From contig NC_092092.1 of assembly GCF_045679555.1 (NCBI RefSeq), positions 10,015,190 to 10,079,189 of the forward strand: DNA of 64,000 nt. The letters run 5' to 3'. The DNA is from Salvelinus alpinus (Eukaryota > Chordata > Actinopteri > Salmoniformes > Salmonidae). Of the stretch, positions 32,528 to 50,557 are shown in pieces. The notes beneath the pieces were generated by a model. That model saw only the letters and a list, made by a program, of their open reading frames with translations, was not told where the DNA came from and did not search any database. Made by a program: the position numbers and the translations under genes. Numbering within the stretch: the first letter of the stretch is position 1; each line of letters starts with the position of its first letter.

Positions 32528-34000
32528 CACACACATTTCTACAAGCAAATAGGTCTCCGGTTAGCACTGCGCTACTATTTAACACACACACACACACACA
32601 ATTAGATGCACTTACAGACATACACACATTCGGAACATGTATACCGCTACACACACAGAAGTACACTTCTACAGGTTATACGGACAATCCTCTGCTCAAA
32701 CGCATTTCCGCACACACCACACTCGGGGGCAGGGTTGATGTATTAGTTTTCTATGTTTTCTTCGTCAGACAGACAGTGTTATTACTGTATGATGATTATA
32801 TGTGTTTGTGCAGCAACTGTTGACGCTGAAGCAGTTCGGCTCAACTAAAATGTTTTAGCGACATCTCCCTCCCTGTCGTAGTGAGATCGATTAGCCTTAT
32901 AATATTGTTATAATTATTATTTTCTGTCTGTTGGACATGGGGTATCTGATGGATGTGTGAAGAGAAGGATGGTTTATTACTGTTAAAGCTCTGGTTTTGT
33001 TGCAGCACTTTTGTCTCCTCTCCTTGCTGAGTTCAGGAATGTACTGTACAGCTTGAACACACACACTCATGCTTCCAGGTTCTCTTCTCTGTGTGTGTGT
33101 GTGGGACTCCCTCCATGCACTTTGGGGGTGGTGGGATTTCGCTCTGTGTAGAATTTGCCTCGATCAGTAGACACAGGTCTACAATCAGTTTATCCGCGCC
33201 CCCCCCCCAATCCTAACCTTAAACATCATAGGGTCAAATGGCAGAGACTGACCCTAGTTCAGGATGTAGGGGTAAGCCACCTCCATTTTAGATCTTCTCT
33301 GTTCCTGTTCTCTATGCCCATCTCACTGGAAAGTGGATCCAAACCCCTTCCCTCCTGCTGTCAGGCTTCCCCTCGGATTAAATTCTTCCGTCTGAAAGAC
33401 TAAGAGACTGACTCCTTTTATTTTCTAGTTATTAATATACGAATCATGACACGTGAGTTATTTCCATATGACATATGAGTAATAACCCCATATGAGCAGG
33501 TTTCATGTTTGTCTTAAAGCCAGTTGGCCTGATAGACACGACTGAGGCTCTCCGAGCCACAATATGGGCTGGGCTGGACTGGACAGACAAAACAAATCAG
33601 CTCAAGCATCCAGGGGTGTGACTGTGACAATGCGTTAATGATGTACTTCCTGCAGGGTGATGTCACGTCCTTTCAACAAGCACACAAGCTCTCTGCTTCA
33701 AGTTTGCGGCTGTAAGCATGCGGGGAAGAGTTTTATAAAGCACTCTGGAATATAAAATAATCGGTAACCGTTTTAAAAAGGATGAGCGAAAGTACTGGTT
33801 GAGGGTTTTTTCATGGACTTTTTCTAAAGAGAAACTGGACTGCCTGACGTAACCATTGGTAAAAAACGCCTGAAAGGAACCATTGTTACAAGAACAGTCG
33901 ACCAATATAAAAATTTAAAAAAGGAAAACTATCTTTTTTGTAAATATTTTGTGAAATGAAAAATTAAGGACATGTCATTTGGAGGAGGGTTCCAAATAAA
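32528..34000 (+). other. trim8 3' UTR (probable)
   Basis: The region after the trim8 stop contains CA-rich microsatellites (32580-32601, 33058-33068) and no open frame of interest. A polyadenylation signal AATAAA sits at 33995-34000 and ATTAAA at 33377-33382. Which is used cannot be decided from sequence. Confidence 0.4.
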
Positions 34001-34336
34001 TCAAAGAATTTAATTCAGTTTTCCATTTCTTGTCATCATAGCCCAAGAGGCTTCTTACTTTTCTCTCCCATTCAGCCTTTGTATTCATATCTGTCAACTG
34101 TTTTAAGTTACTAATACACAACTGAACTAAATGTCGTCATGTAGTGGGTTGAAGGGAGACTCCCATAAGAATACAACCAACACCCATATGGGAAAACATC
34201 CAACTAAGCCTCTTATTTACTGGGTGTTAGTCTGAGAGTAAGATCCTGTGGTGAGGGGTGGGAGAAAGACACAGTCAAAGTTGTCCTGCTCTTTCTCTGG
34301 TGAAGAGTTGGGGGTGGGAGCCTCCCTCCCACTCAT

Positions 34337-34558
34337 TCACTCAATCACACTCTGGAGAAAGTCCTTCTGCTCTGTCTCTGTGGAGTCTGGGTTGGGGATG
34401 TTGGTAAGACCTTGAGGAGAGAGCTGAGCTCCACTTAACAAACTCCCCATCTGAGAAGTCAGCTGATCTCTGAGGCGAGGTTGGTCTGTGGGGGGCCGGG
34501 TGGCTGAATCTGGGTCAGTCTTACCTTCGCTGTCCGCCCCCTCAACCCTACAGCTCAC
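34337..34558 (-). other. Unassigned minus-strand open frame
   Basis: A 73-codon frame reads SATRPPTDQPRLRDQLTSQM, then GSLLSGAQLSPQGL and ends FLQSVIE. It has a protein-like composition and lies in non-repeat DNA between two convergent genes. 'agcgaag|gtaagac' at its start looks like a splice donor, and no upstream exon was found. I do not recognise it. It may be chance, an exon of an unannotated gene, or part of a transcript. Confidence 0.2.
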
Positions 34559-34886
34559 ACACAGTCATCTGTTAACTCGAGAAATGAGTCAGAGAAACTG
34601 AGATCCTCCTCCCACCAACAGAACTACATACTAACATCAGCAGTGTAATATCCCTAGGTTTTTATTGCAGTGGAAACTTAATGTGTAGTGGCAGCACATC
34701 AGAGAGAGGAAGATGTCTAACGGGGTGGGTTTGTTGGTGTTGGTTTTTGTGTGTGTGAAAGAGAGTATTACAATACTATCGCCTCGTTGTCGACAAGGTT
34801 TAGCTTGACTTAAACGTTTCTTTAAACCCATAGTCCTAGCTAGGCCATGTGCAGGTTCACTAATCTCTCCATCAGCACCTTGACAC

Positions 34887-34973
34887 CTAGCTCTGGTCCA
34901 GGGTGTTGTTACGGCTTGCTAACACTGAGCTCAGTTTTAGCAAGCCCCACTTAATGCCCTGGACCAGAGCTAG
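34887..34973. repeat. 87-bp near-perfect palindrome
   Basis: The sequence begins 'ctagctctggtccagggt' and ends 'ccctggaccagagctag'. The inner parts 'ggcttgctaacactgag' and 'ctcagttttagcaagcc' also pair. It is probably a miniature inverted-repeat element or its core. Confidence 0.6.
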
Positions 34974-35765
34974 TTGATGGCGATGGGTTTGGATGGTGAG
35001 GTGATTTGTAGATCAGATCATCTGCAGCGAGGAGCTCAGGCTGTCCCCGGCCAACAAGCAGTATCACGAGTCTGATATGTGCTGAAGTAGAGGCAGTCAA
35101 AAGGACTGGTTTTCAAACATTTATTTAATTAAGGCATGGTTTCACAAGTTCACCTTTTCAGGGTGGCCTCTGGCCTGGTAACATTCACAACCATGCAATT
35201 TAAAACACAAAGGAAGCAAAAAGCCCTGGAGGTGGTATAGCCCAGGAGACGGGTGTCCATTTCCTTTCCCACAAGACTCCATTACCCCCAAGACTGTATT
35301 ACCACTAAACAATGAGAGTGTATGGTTTGATTTATCTTAACACACTTTAAAGTGATGCACATTCTTATGTATTCACCTTCTGTGCAACACCCACCTCTTT
35401 CCTATCTGTTGGTGGGATATGAAATCTGTTTCCTGTCTCATCTGTCATCGTAGTAACTCAGCCATGATGAGTTGAAGAGAAAGGGGCCAGTGTGAAGCGT
35501 GGTGGTTAGGGACTTGACTGGTTGGTTTCTCTGCCTCTCAAACACACACAGCTGTAGAACAGCTGTCTGATTCACAAGGAGAAAAAGGCAGCAATCCTGT
35601 CGCCTCAAAGATAGGCATCACACTCCCCCGTCTGGCTCCTCACGTCGCCCACACACGACTTCTATGCACAGATAAAACAACCACAGAACTTTGTGTTCTC
35701 TCATTCAGAGCTTTCAAATAGACTTGTGTAGAAGATAACAGGCCTTAAAGAGATTTAGCCCCGCC

Positions 35766-35893
35766 TCTGCGCAAATGGCACTCTATTCCCTTTGTAGTGG
35801 ACTACTTTTGACCAGGACCCATAGGGAATAGGATGCACTACTTTTGACAGGGACCCGTAGGGTTGGACATCGGGTGCCATTTGGGACGTAGCC
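35766..35893. mobile_element. Palindromic miniature element ('caaatggcac' family)
   Basis: It begins 'gcaaatggcactctattccc' and closes 'ggtgccatttgggacgta'. 'actacttttgacca' and its inverse lie in the middle. The same family occurs at 37157, 52756, 54238, 57764 and 58859. No coding capacity. Confidence 0.6.
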
Positions 35894-36877
35894 TCTCTCT
35901 GTGCCCAGAGATTTAAAGACCACAACACGTTGATTAACGTCTCTAAGCAAACAATAAAGATCTCATTTATCAGACACTTTGACGGAAAGTCACATACAGT
36001 TAGCAGCATTTGTAATCACACAGTGCCTGGGGCCCATGTAGGAATCGAGAGGAGAGGCGAGAGAAAGAAGAGTTTCACAATGAGTCTTTGTAAGAGCAGA
36101 GACATTTTATAGTCCCACAGCCACAGGCCCTCAGGATGCATTTCTCGCTCACACACAGCTGGACGTCAGTGTTTTATGGCCAGTGCTCTCTCCCCTGTAG
36201 CAGATGTGTCACACCCACAACTATGTGCAGCAGGCCTAAACCAACCAAAAAACAGCTATGGTCTGACTTTAGTACTTAGGCCTGTAGGAGTCAAATGTGG
36301 TAGAGTGGTTAGGCTAACTATAAAGGCTGCAAGCCACGACACACACAGAGAGAGCAGGCCCATTCAGGGGCCCGACCAGCTGGGCCCCGTAAATGTCAAA
36401 ATCAGCTGACCCCACCTGCCGTGTGTGTGGCACTAGTGTTTTGGAGAGGACTCTGGTGTGGGGTCTCCAGGGACTGGCAATGACATGGGTCTGGGCAGGT
36501 GGCGGTGTTGTCTGGGGTAAAGTGGTGGAGTCCTCCACAGGACATCTCACACAACTGTGTGTTTTGGCTGGGGCCTCTTTATACTACCACTCTACAGCCA
36601 GGACAGAAAACAATGCTCTCTTTTTTCCCCCCTCACATTTTATTCACGTACCTTCAATCCTTGGACAGATCACATTCAAAAAGAAAAAGCCTTTTGTGTA
36701 AATGCCCTCTAAAACCAAAGACAATGCATCACACTGAAAAATACATTGCCATACACCCTGTTAAAATCAATCAACACCTATGACATATGCAGATATGCTA
36801 GATTACATAGTACAGGTCTAATACGCACTCTACTATATGCACATAACATATGAATAGGGGTTATATACAATTATAAA
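35894..36877. other. Unassigned intergenic stretch
   Basis: It lies between convergent trim8 and arl3. Open frames up to about 100 codons on + (36393-36701) have no recognisable domain or splice context. I see no named repeat. Confidence 0.25.
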
Positions 36878-37120
36878 CTGGGTGGTTTGAGCCCTGAATG
36901 CTGGCAGCCATGGTATATCAGACTATATGGTATGGCAAAACATTTATTTTTACTGCTCTAATTACGCTGGTAACCAGTTTATAATAGCAATAAGGCACCT
37001 CGGGGGTTTGTGATATGACCAATATACCACGGCTAAGGGCTGTATCCAGAACAGCCCTAAGCAGTGGTATATTGTCCATATACCACACGCCCTCGTGCCC
37101 TAGTGCCTAATTTATCATCA
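36878..37120. mobile_element. Palindromic miniature element ('ggtatatcaga' family)
   Basis: It reads 'ttataaactgggtggtttga', 'ctggcagccatggtatatca', 'caataaggcacctcgggggt' and 'accacggctaagggctgtat', then the inverted 'cctaagcagtggtatattgt'. A second, twice-interrupted copy is at 49926-50896. Confidence 0.65.
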
Positions 37121-37156
37121 AAAAATGTATCTTTTCCCATTTGATTGAATAGGCTT

Positions 37157-37257
37157 TGTCCGAAATGGCACACCATTCGCTTTGTAGAGCTCTACTCAAA
37201 TGGGCTGCGGCCAAAACTAGTTCATTATTCAGGTACCGGGGTGCCATTTCAGATTAG
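37157..37257. mobile_element. Decayed 'caaatggcac' palindromic element
   Basis: It starts 'gtccgaaatggcacaccatt' and ends 'gggtgccatttcagat', with a more diverged middle than other copies. Confidence 0.5.
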
Positions 37258-37769
37258 CACTAAAGTGTATTTATTTGTCTTGTTATATATATATTTTTTT
37301 TTACATATTAACACGCATAACCGTTTTCACAGGGGAGTAAAGCACAGTATTCAATGTTTCCCTGTCATCCTAGTAACCACACACTGTTTCTGTTGTTTGC
37401 GAGCATCTCACAGTACGCTATTACCCTCTACTTCACCATAAATAAAGAATTACAAAAATATACCTCACTTCGAACAGAACTGCAGCAAGAAAGGAGCTTG
37501 TCATGGAATTAAAAACAACTGAACGAAGGAGAATATGAGGGAGAGAGTGATGAGAGAAAGAATGAGAGTCTGGATAACAGTCTCTTTGGCTATCAATCCA
37601 CTCCTGGCATGCTTTGCAATATGACAGAGTACAAGGAGTGGAATGTAAGCTAAAGAGACTGGCACCCAAGCTAGGAGAGAGAAGAGAGAGCTGGGTTTCC
37701 AGGACAACCTGTAAAGAGTGAGTGAATAGGCTGATATTGTGGTGAAGGACAGTATAAAGATCTGGCATG

Positions 37770-39400
37770 TCTTGAAGGAGTGGAGGTGGGATGGGTAGGC
37801 TGGGGTGGAGTGTCTTGAAGGAGTGGAGGTGGGATGGTTAGGCTGGGGTGGAGTGTCTTGAAGGAGTGGAGGTGGGATGGTTAGGCTGGGGTGGAATGTC
37901 TTGAAGGAGTGGAGGTGGGATGGATAGGCTGGGGTGGAATGTCTTGAAGGAGTGGAGGTGGGATGGGTAGGCTGGGGTGGAATGTCTTGAAGGAGTGGAG
38001 GTGGGATGTCTTGAAGGAGTGGAGGTGGGATGGATAGGCTGGGGTGGAGTGTCTTGAAGGAGTGGAGGTGGGATGTCTTGAAGGAGTGGAGGTGGGATGG
38101 ATAGGCTGGGGTGGAGTGTCTTGAAGGAGTGGAGGTGGGATGGGTAGGCTGGGGTGGAATGTCTTGAAGGAGTGGAGGTGGGATGGGTAGGCTGGGGTGG
38201 AGTGTCTTGAAGGAGTGGAGGTGGGATGTCTTGAAGGAGTGGAGGTGGGATGGATAGGCTGGGGTGGAATGTCTTGAACGAGTGGAGGTGGGATGGGTAG
38301 GCTGGGGTGGAATGTCTTGAAGGAGTGGAGGTGGGATGGGTAGGCTGGGGTGGAATGTCTTGAAGGAGTGGAGGTGGGATGGGTAGGCTGGGGTGGAGTG
38401 TCTTGAAGGAGTGGAGGTGGGATGTCTTGAAGGAGTGGAGGTGGGATGGATAGGCTGGGGTGGAATGTCTTGAAGGAGTGGAGGTGGGATGGGTAGGCTG
38501 GGGTGGAATGTCTTGAAGGAGTGGAGGTGGGATGGGTAGGCTGGGGTGGAGTGTCTTGAAGGAGTGGAGGTGGGATGTCTTGAAGGAGTGGAGGTGGGAT
38601 GGATAGGCTGGGGTGGAGTGTCTTGAAGGAGTGGAGGTGGGATGGGTAGGCTGGGGTGGAATGTCTTGAAGGAGTGGAGGTGGGATGGGTAGGCTGGGGT
38701 GGAGTGTCTTGAAGGAGTGGAGGTGGGATGTCTTGAAGGAGTGGAGGTGGGATGGATAGGCTGGGGTGGAATGTCTTGAAGGAGTGGAGGTGGGATGGGT
38801 AGGCTGGGGTGGAATGTCTTGAAGGAGTGGAGGTGGGATGGGTAGGCTGGGGTGGAGTGTCTTGAAGGAGTGGAGGTGGGATGTCTTGAAGGAGTGGAGG
38901 TGGGATGGATAGGCTGGGGTGGAATGTCTTGAAGGAGTGGAGGTGGGATGGGTAGGCTGGGGTGGAGTGTCTTGAAGGAGTGGAGGTGGGATGGTTAGGC
39001 TGGGGTGGAGTGTCTTGAAGGAGTGGAGGTGGGATGGTTAGGCTGGGGTGGAGTGTCTTGAAGGAGTGGAGGTGGGATGGTTAGGCTGGGCTGGAATGTT
39101 TTGAAGGAGTGGAGGTGGGATGGATAGGCTGGGGTGGAGTGTCTTGAAGGAGTGGAGGTGGGATGGGTAGGCTGGGGTGGAATGTCTTGAAGGAGTGGAG
39201 GTGGGATGGTTAGGCTGGGGTGGAATGTCTTGAAGGAGTGGAGGTGGGATGGTTAGGCTGGGGTGGAATGTCTTGAAGGAGTGGAGGTGGAATGGTTAGG
39301 CTGGGGTGGAGTGTCTTGAAGGAGTGGAGGTGGGATGGTTAGGCTGGGGTGGAGTGTCTTGAAGGAGTGGAGGTGGAATGGTTAGGACGGGTTGGAGGTG
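37770..39400. repeat. G-rich minisatellite with 43-bp unit and 153-bp higher-order period
   Basis: About 41 units start with 'tcttgaaggagtggaggtgg'. Full units are 43 bp. Seven are cut to 24 bp, at 37985, 38052, 38205, 38401, 38554, 38707 and 38860. Each short unit is followed by a 'gatggata' variant, usually then by 'gatgggta' variants. Short-unit starts are 153 bp apart (24+3x43) in four of six intervals. The strand is strongly G-rich with GGG/GGGG runs. It lies 250 bases beyond the arl3 stop and may be in that gene's 3' UTR. Confidence 0.95.
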
Positions 39401-39645
39401 GGATGGTTAGGCTGGGGAGGGGGGGTCTCTGGTCTCCTGGGATGAGTTCCCTTTGTACCCCCACTCCATTTTGAAGAGCAACATGGAAGTTGTAGTTCTA
39501 GCGAGAGTTGTAGTTTAGTAAACAATGTGTAGAGGCCAGCCAGGCGGTTAAAAACTCTTCAAGTCCATGTTGATTTAGTGTGTACATTCACAGGTACACC
39601 CCGTCCTCCCAAAGGCTCAGGGGTGTGTGAAAACGGACATCTGTG

Positions 39646-45417
<5,772 letters not shown>

Positions 45418-46013
45418 CTTGTTGCTTTATCTCCCCAATACGCTACCGATGTTACTAGGGCCCCTAGTAGGGGGTGATGACGTTGTACACAAGTTCACGC
45501 GAGAGCACAACAAGTGTGGGCGTAAACTAGGGCACGCCACTTAGCATTATAATTAGCTACTTTAGCTATTAACAAAAGCTCTGTCAACTAACAATTCCCA
45601 ACGTAAATTGGTCCCACGATTGAAATACATTGTGTACTAGTGGAGGCATAAATAACAACAAGCTATCTTATTTATTTATCATTGTGTCGTTTTAGCTGGA
45701 TATAAATTAGTAACGTTAGCTAGCTAACAAGCATTGTTGTCATGTTCTTATTTGCAATGTATTTTGTGTTTGATTTAGAAAGAGAAAAGTCAAGATCTTT
45801 TGCGTGCATATTTTAAAGGATGAGATGACTGAAAGTTCATATAATAATGTATTCCTTAAGTTATTTTTCGAGAGAGAGTGAGCTGCTCCGGTCTGCAGAG
45901 GAGGCGGTGCCAGTGCCAAGTGCACCCTTCCCTACTACGCAAACAACTACAATCCCCAGTTGAAACAATTAGCAATAGCAAGTTGTAACATTTTTGCAGT
46001 TCAGCTCTGAAAG
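45418..46013. promoter_or_regulatory. Divergent arl3/sfxn2 promoter region (probable)
   Basis: arl3 starts here on the minus strand. An 'aaag|gtaacgt' donor at 46013/46014 on + may close a non-coding first exon of sfxn2, whose coding exon has a matching acceptor 'ttcttgcag' at 49395. The sequence near 45470-45480 includes a CRE-like 'gatgacgttg'. Human ARL3 and SFXN2 are also head to head. The first sfxn2 exon is inferred only from splice signals. Confidence 0.35.
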
Positions 46014-47190
46014 GTAACGTATGTGTTACGTTGTTTTGTTTGTATTTATTGATACAGTTACAGTACGATTGTTTCGCTCTATGTTTTGCACCGTTTCGTA
46101 TTTCTGGACGTGCTTGTTGGACACAGCTGCTATTGTCCATACTTTGCAAAATGCGGCTAACTTGACAGGCAAGTTGTATCGGGCTGTTGAATGACAGCTT
46201 TACGGTGATTACAAGAATGTCCCCACAATATGTGATGGTCCAATTCATATGTGAGTGCAGCTGTTCTAGACATGAAATCGCAGATGCACTTGGCAAAGGA
46301 TCGATGTCAACAATTATTCTCGACTGTCTTGTAAGATTGCATCGCATGTTTAGCTAGGTACTTGTTTCCTGCTGCAGTTTAAGTTAATTGCCTTTTTATG
46401 GTAGTTTCTCTATCTCTCATGGTTGAACTGTTAGGACCCATTAGTAACCAGTACCTTAATGTCCTAGTCTGCTTTCCCTCATGTGCTACAGTTCTGCAGA
46501 ACAGGTTTCACACCCTGTGTTTTTAGATAAGTGCAGATGAAGGAAGAGACAAGGAAAGGGGTTTTTGAGATGCAGAGGTAGATGATTGACATCCAGTCTA
46601 ACTAGACTGCCCTGTGGAAAATGAATACCTGTGGTTGATCATAGCCTTGCCTCAGACAAGTCCCAACCTCATCACATCACATGCTTTAAGGCTTCTCTTC
46701 AACTCTCTCACCCCCTCTTATTCATTAACATCTTCCTCCCTGCACCTTTCTCTCCCTCTGCCCTTACTCTCTAATTCTCTTCACACCACCAATACCAAAC
46801 GTTTGCTAATTAATTAATTTGTTCATATATTTATTTGTTTGTTCATATGTTGCTGTACTGAGATGCTAGATGCTATTCTGCTCAGTCAGTGTGCAGCTGC
46901 AGCAGAGAGAGTACACACCATGACCCTGCTGTTCAAACAAACAACTCTGGTTCCAGCCTGCTTCTAGCTTTCCCAGGGCCTGTGTGCATCTCAAAAGTCT
47001 TGACTGGCCTCCTCTCCTCCTCCTCCCCCCCCCCCGCCTGATATCCTATCTCTGGCTGTTTGAAATAGGCAGGAAATGCTCCTTTGAATAACTTTGGAAG
47101 GGTGGATGATTAATTGATTGATTATAAATGAAATCATTGGTCAGTTCACTTTGTTGCGTGAGAGATAGAAACACACTGCAGGAACCGCAG
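46014..47190. other. Unassigned stretch, probably sfxn2 intron 1
   Basis: No coding exon or named repeat was seen. A poly-C run lies at 47027-47036. Confidence 0.25.
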
Positions 47191-47194
47191 GGAG

Positions 47195-49200
47195 GTCAAA
47201 TCAAAGTTTATCTGTCACGTGCGCCGAATACAACAGGTGTAGACCTTACAGTGAAATGCTTACTTACAGGCTCTAACCAATAGTGAGAAAGGTGTGTGTG
47301 TGTGTCACGTGCGCCGAATACAACAGGTGTAGACCTTACAGTGAAATGCTTACTTACAGGCTCTAACCAATAGTGAGAAAGGTGTGTGTGTGTGTAAGTA
47401 AAGAAATAAAACAACAGTAAAAATACATTTTAAAATAAGAGTAGCAAGGCTATATACAGACACCGGTTAGTCAGGCTTATTGAGGTAGTATGTACATGTA
47501 GATATGGTTAAAGTGACTATGCATATATGATGAACAGAGAGTAGCAGTAGCGTAAAAGGAGGGGTTGGTGGGAGGTGGGACACAATGCAGATAGCCCAGT
47601 TAGCCAATGTGCGGGAGCACTGGTTGGTCGGGCCAATTGAGGTAGTATGTACACATATGTATGGTTAAAGTGACTATGCATATAAGATAAACAGAGAGTA
47701 GCAGCAGCGTAAAAGAGGGGTTGGGGGGGGGGGGGGGCACACAATGTAAATAGTCCGGGTAACCATTGTTTACCTGTTCAGAAGTCTTATGGCTTGGGGG
47801 TAAAAACTATTGAAGCCTTTTTGTCCTAGACTTGGCACTCCGGTACCGCTTGCCATGCGGTAGTAGAGAGAACAGTCTATGACTGGGGTGGCTGCTGTCT
47901 TTGACAATTTTTAGGTCCTTCCTCTGACAACGCCTGGTGTAGAGCTCCTGGATGGCAGGCAGCTTTGCCTCAGTGATGTACTGGGCCGTACGCACTACCC
48001 TCTGTAGTGCATTGCGGTCTGAGGCTGAGCAATTGCCGTACCAGGCAGTGATGCAACCGGTCAGGATGCTCTCGATGTTGCAGCTGTAGAACCTTTTGAG
48101 GATCTCAGGACCCATGCCAAATCTTTTTAGTTTCCTGAAGGGGAAAGGCTTTGTCGTGCCCTCTTCACGACTGTCTTGCGGTGTTTGGACCATTCTAGTT
48201 TGTTGTTGATGTGGACACCAATGAATTTGAAGCTCTCAACCTGCTCCACTACAGCCCCGTCGATGAGAATGGGGGCGTGCTCGGTGCTCCTTTTCCTGTA
48301 GTCCACAATTATCTCCTTAGTCTTGGTTACGTTGAGGGATAGGTTGTTATTCTGGCACCACCCGGCCAGGTCTCAGCCTATAGGGAGGAAGTCAGTCTCG
48401 TCGTTGTCGGTGATCAGGCCTACCACTGTTGTGTCGTCTGCAAACTTAATGATGGGGTTGGACTCGTGCCTGGCCATGCAGTCGTGGGTGAACAGGGAGT
48501 ACAGGAGGGAACTGAGCATGCACCCCTGGGGAGCTCCAGTGTTGAGGATCAGTGTGGCAGATGTGTCGTTATCTACCCTTCCTGACGGGGGGGGGGGCCG
48601 TCAGGAAGTCCAGGATCCAGTTGCAGAGGGAGGTGTTTAGTCCCAGGTTCCTTAGCTTAGTGATGAGCTTTGAGGGTACTATGGTATTTGAACTCTGAGC
48701 TGTAGTCAATGAATAGCATTCTCACATAGGTGTTCCTTTTGTCCAGGTGGGAAAGGGCAGTGTGGAGTGCAATAGAGATTGCATCATCTGTGGATCTATT
48801 TGGGCGGTATGCAAATTGGAGTTGGTCTAGGGTTTCTGGGATAATGGTGTTGATGTGAGTCATTACCAGCCTTTCAAAGCACTTCATGGCTACAGACGTG
48901 AGTGATACGGGTCTGTAGTCATTTATACAGGTTGCCTTTGTGTTCTTGGGCACAGGGACTATGGTGGTCTGCTTGAAGCTTGTTGGTATTACAGACTCAA
49001 TCAGGGACATGTTGAAAATGTCAGTGAAGACACCTGCCAGTTGGTCAGCACATGCCCGGAGCACACGTCCTGGTAATCCGTCTGGCCCCGCAGCCTTGTG
49101 TATGTTGACCTGTTTAAAGGTCTTACTCACGTCGGCTCCCAGGTCTGCCCCAGGGTTGGGTTCAAAGGTTATGGCTAACTGGTCAGAGCAGGTTTGATTG
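47195..49200 (-). mobile_element. RSg-1-like LINE, 5'-truncated, with 3' tail
   Basis: On the minus strand from 49200 the protein reads [20 protein letters not shown], then [20 protein letters not shown], then [19 protein letters not shown]. This is the finger/palm part of a LINE reverse transcriptase. The later RT and C-terminal part (48193-47807) matches the copy at 20645. The 3' UTR has two tandem duplications: 90-bp units at 47215 and 47305, and a longer one near 47466 and 47640. The tail ends at about 47195 with 'tttgatttga'-type sequence. Frames are broken several times. It separates arl3 from the sfxn2 coding start. Confidence 0.85.
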
Positions 49201-49963
49201 GTTAGAAAGTAGATTACCCACTGAACCCTGGGAGGGGAGATTTGTTTTTTACAAAGGAAAATGTGAATGATATGATACTGTAATAACATAGGTTGTCTCA
49301 AGATTAGACCTATGCTTTATTAGGTCTACTAAAGTGGGCAATTCTCACAACTGAAAACAGGAAAAAGAATCAACATGTCTTTCTGTTCTTGCAGGGGCAG
49401 GCCGGAGGGGCTGATTGGACCACGTTGATGTAGGTACAGCACCAAGGAGCTAAACGGTGACTGCAGACTCAACTCAGTTTGGGACGGCCGAGGTGGTTTG
49501 GAGACCTTGTTTGTGACTTTAGACCTAGGTGGTGAGGCGGAGGGTTACGATGGCTGTGAGCAGGTTTGACATAGATGCGCTGCGGTGGGATCAGTCCACG
49601 TTTATTGGCAGACTGAAGCACTTTGTCAACATCACAGACTGGAGCACAGCACTACTGCCAGACTCACGACTGGACAAGTCTAAAGCACTGGTGGAGAGCT
49701 GCAGGTAACGCACACACACCACTGTGAAGTACACGCACACACAGATACCTCGAGGTTAGAGCGGTGGGCCAGTAAACGTAAGGTCGCTGGTTCGAATTCC
49801 TTGAGCAAGGCCCTATTTTCTCCAGGGACGCTGGTAAAATAGTGGACCCTGGCTCTGACTCCAGCTCTCTGCATGTGTCTCTGAGTTGGGATATCCTAGA
49901 AACACATTTCAAATACACACTTGTACACTAAATGCTGTTTGGCTGACAGCTGTGGTATATCAG

Positions 49964-50437
49964 CATACCACCCTGCATACCACTTCAGGCATGCCTCTGA
50001 AACTAAGCAGGGTTGGTCCTGGTCAGTCCCTGGATGGGAGACCAGATACTGCTGGAAGTGGTGTTGGAGGGCCAGTAGGAGGCACTCTTTCATCTGGTCT
50101 AAAAAATATCCCATTGCCCCAGGGCAGTGATTGGGGAAATTGCCCTGTGTAGGGTGCTGTCTTTCAGATGGGATGTTAAATGGGTGTCCTGACTCTCTGT
50201 GGTTATTAAAGATCCCATGGCACTTGTCGTAAGAGTAGGAGTGTTAACCCTGGTGTCCTGGCTACATTCCCAATCTGGCCCTCAAACCATCACGGTCACC
50301 TAATAATCCCCAGTTTACGATTGGCTCATTCATCCCCCTCTCCCCTGTAACTATTCCCCAGGTCGTTGCTGTAAATGAGAACGTGTTCTCAGTCAACTTA
50401 CCTGGTAAAATAACGGATAAATAAAATAAACAAAAAA
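49964..50437 (+). repeat. 5S rRNA-derived SINE (SINE3-like), copy 2
   Basis: The head 'cataccaccctgcatacca', then 'gcctctgaaactaagcaggg' and 'ccctggatgggagaccagat', follows 5S rRNA order. The body has 'ggcagtgattggggaaattg' and 'cctgtgtagggtgctgtctt'. The tail 'tctcagtcaacttacctggt' is followed by 'taaataaaataaa'. 'atcag' flanks both sides as a short target duplication. Confidence 0.85.
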
Positions 50438-50557
50438 ATCAGACCGTGTACCACGGGTATGACAAAACATGTATTTCTACTGCTCTAATCACGTTGGTAA
50501 CCAGTTTATAATAGCAATAAGGCACCTCGGGGGTTTGTGGTATATTTATTTTTAGTT

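Noticed and set aside
37770-39400. CRISPR-like array
   Set aside because: Units are contiguous variants of one sequence with no unique spacers, in a vertebrate genome. It is a minisatellite.
49964-50080. A real 5S rRNA gene
   Set aside because: Only parts of the 5S sequence are kept, with changes, and a SINE body and tail follow. The copy at 26868-27312 repeats the same structure.
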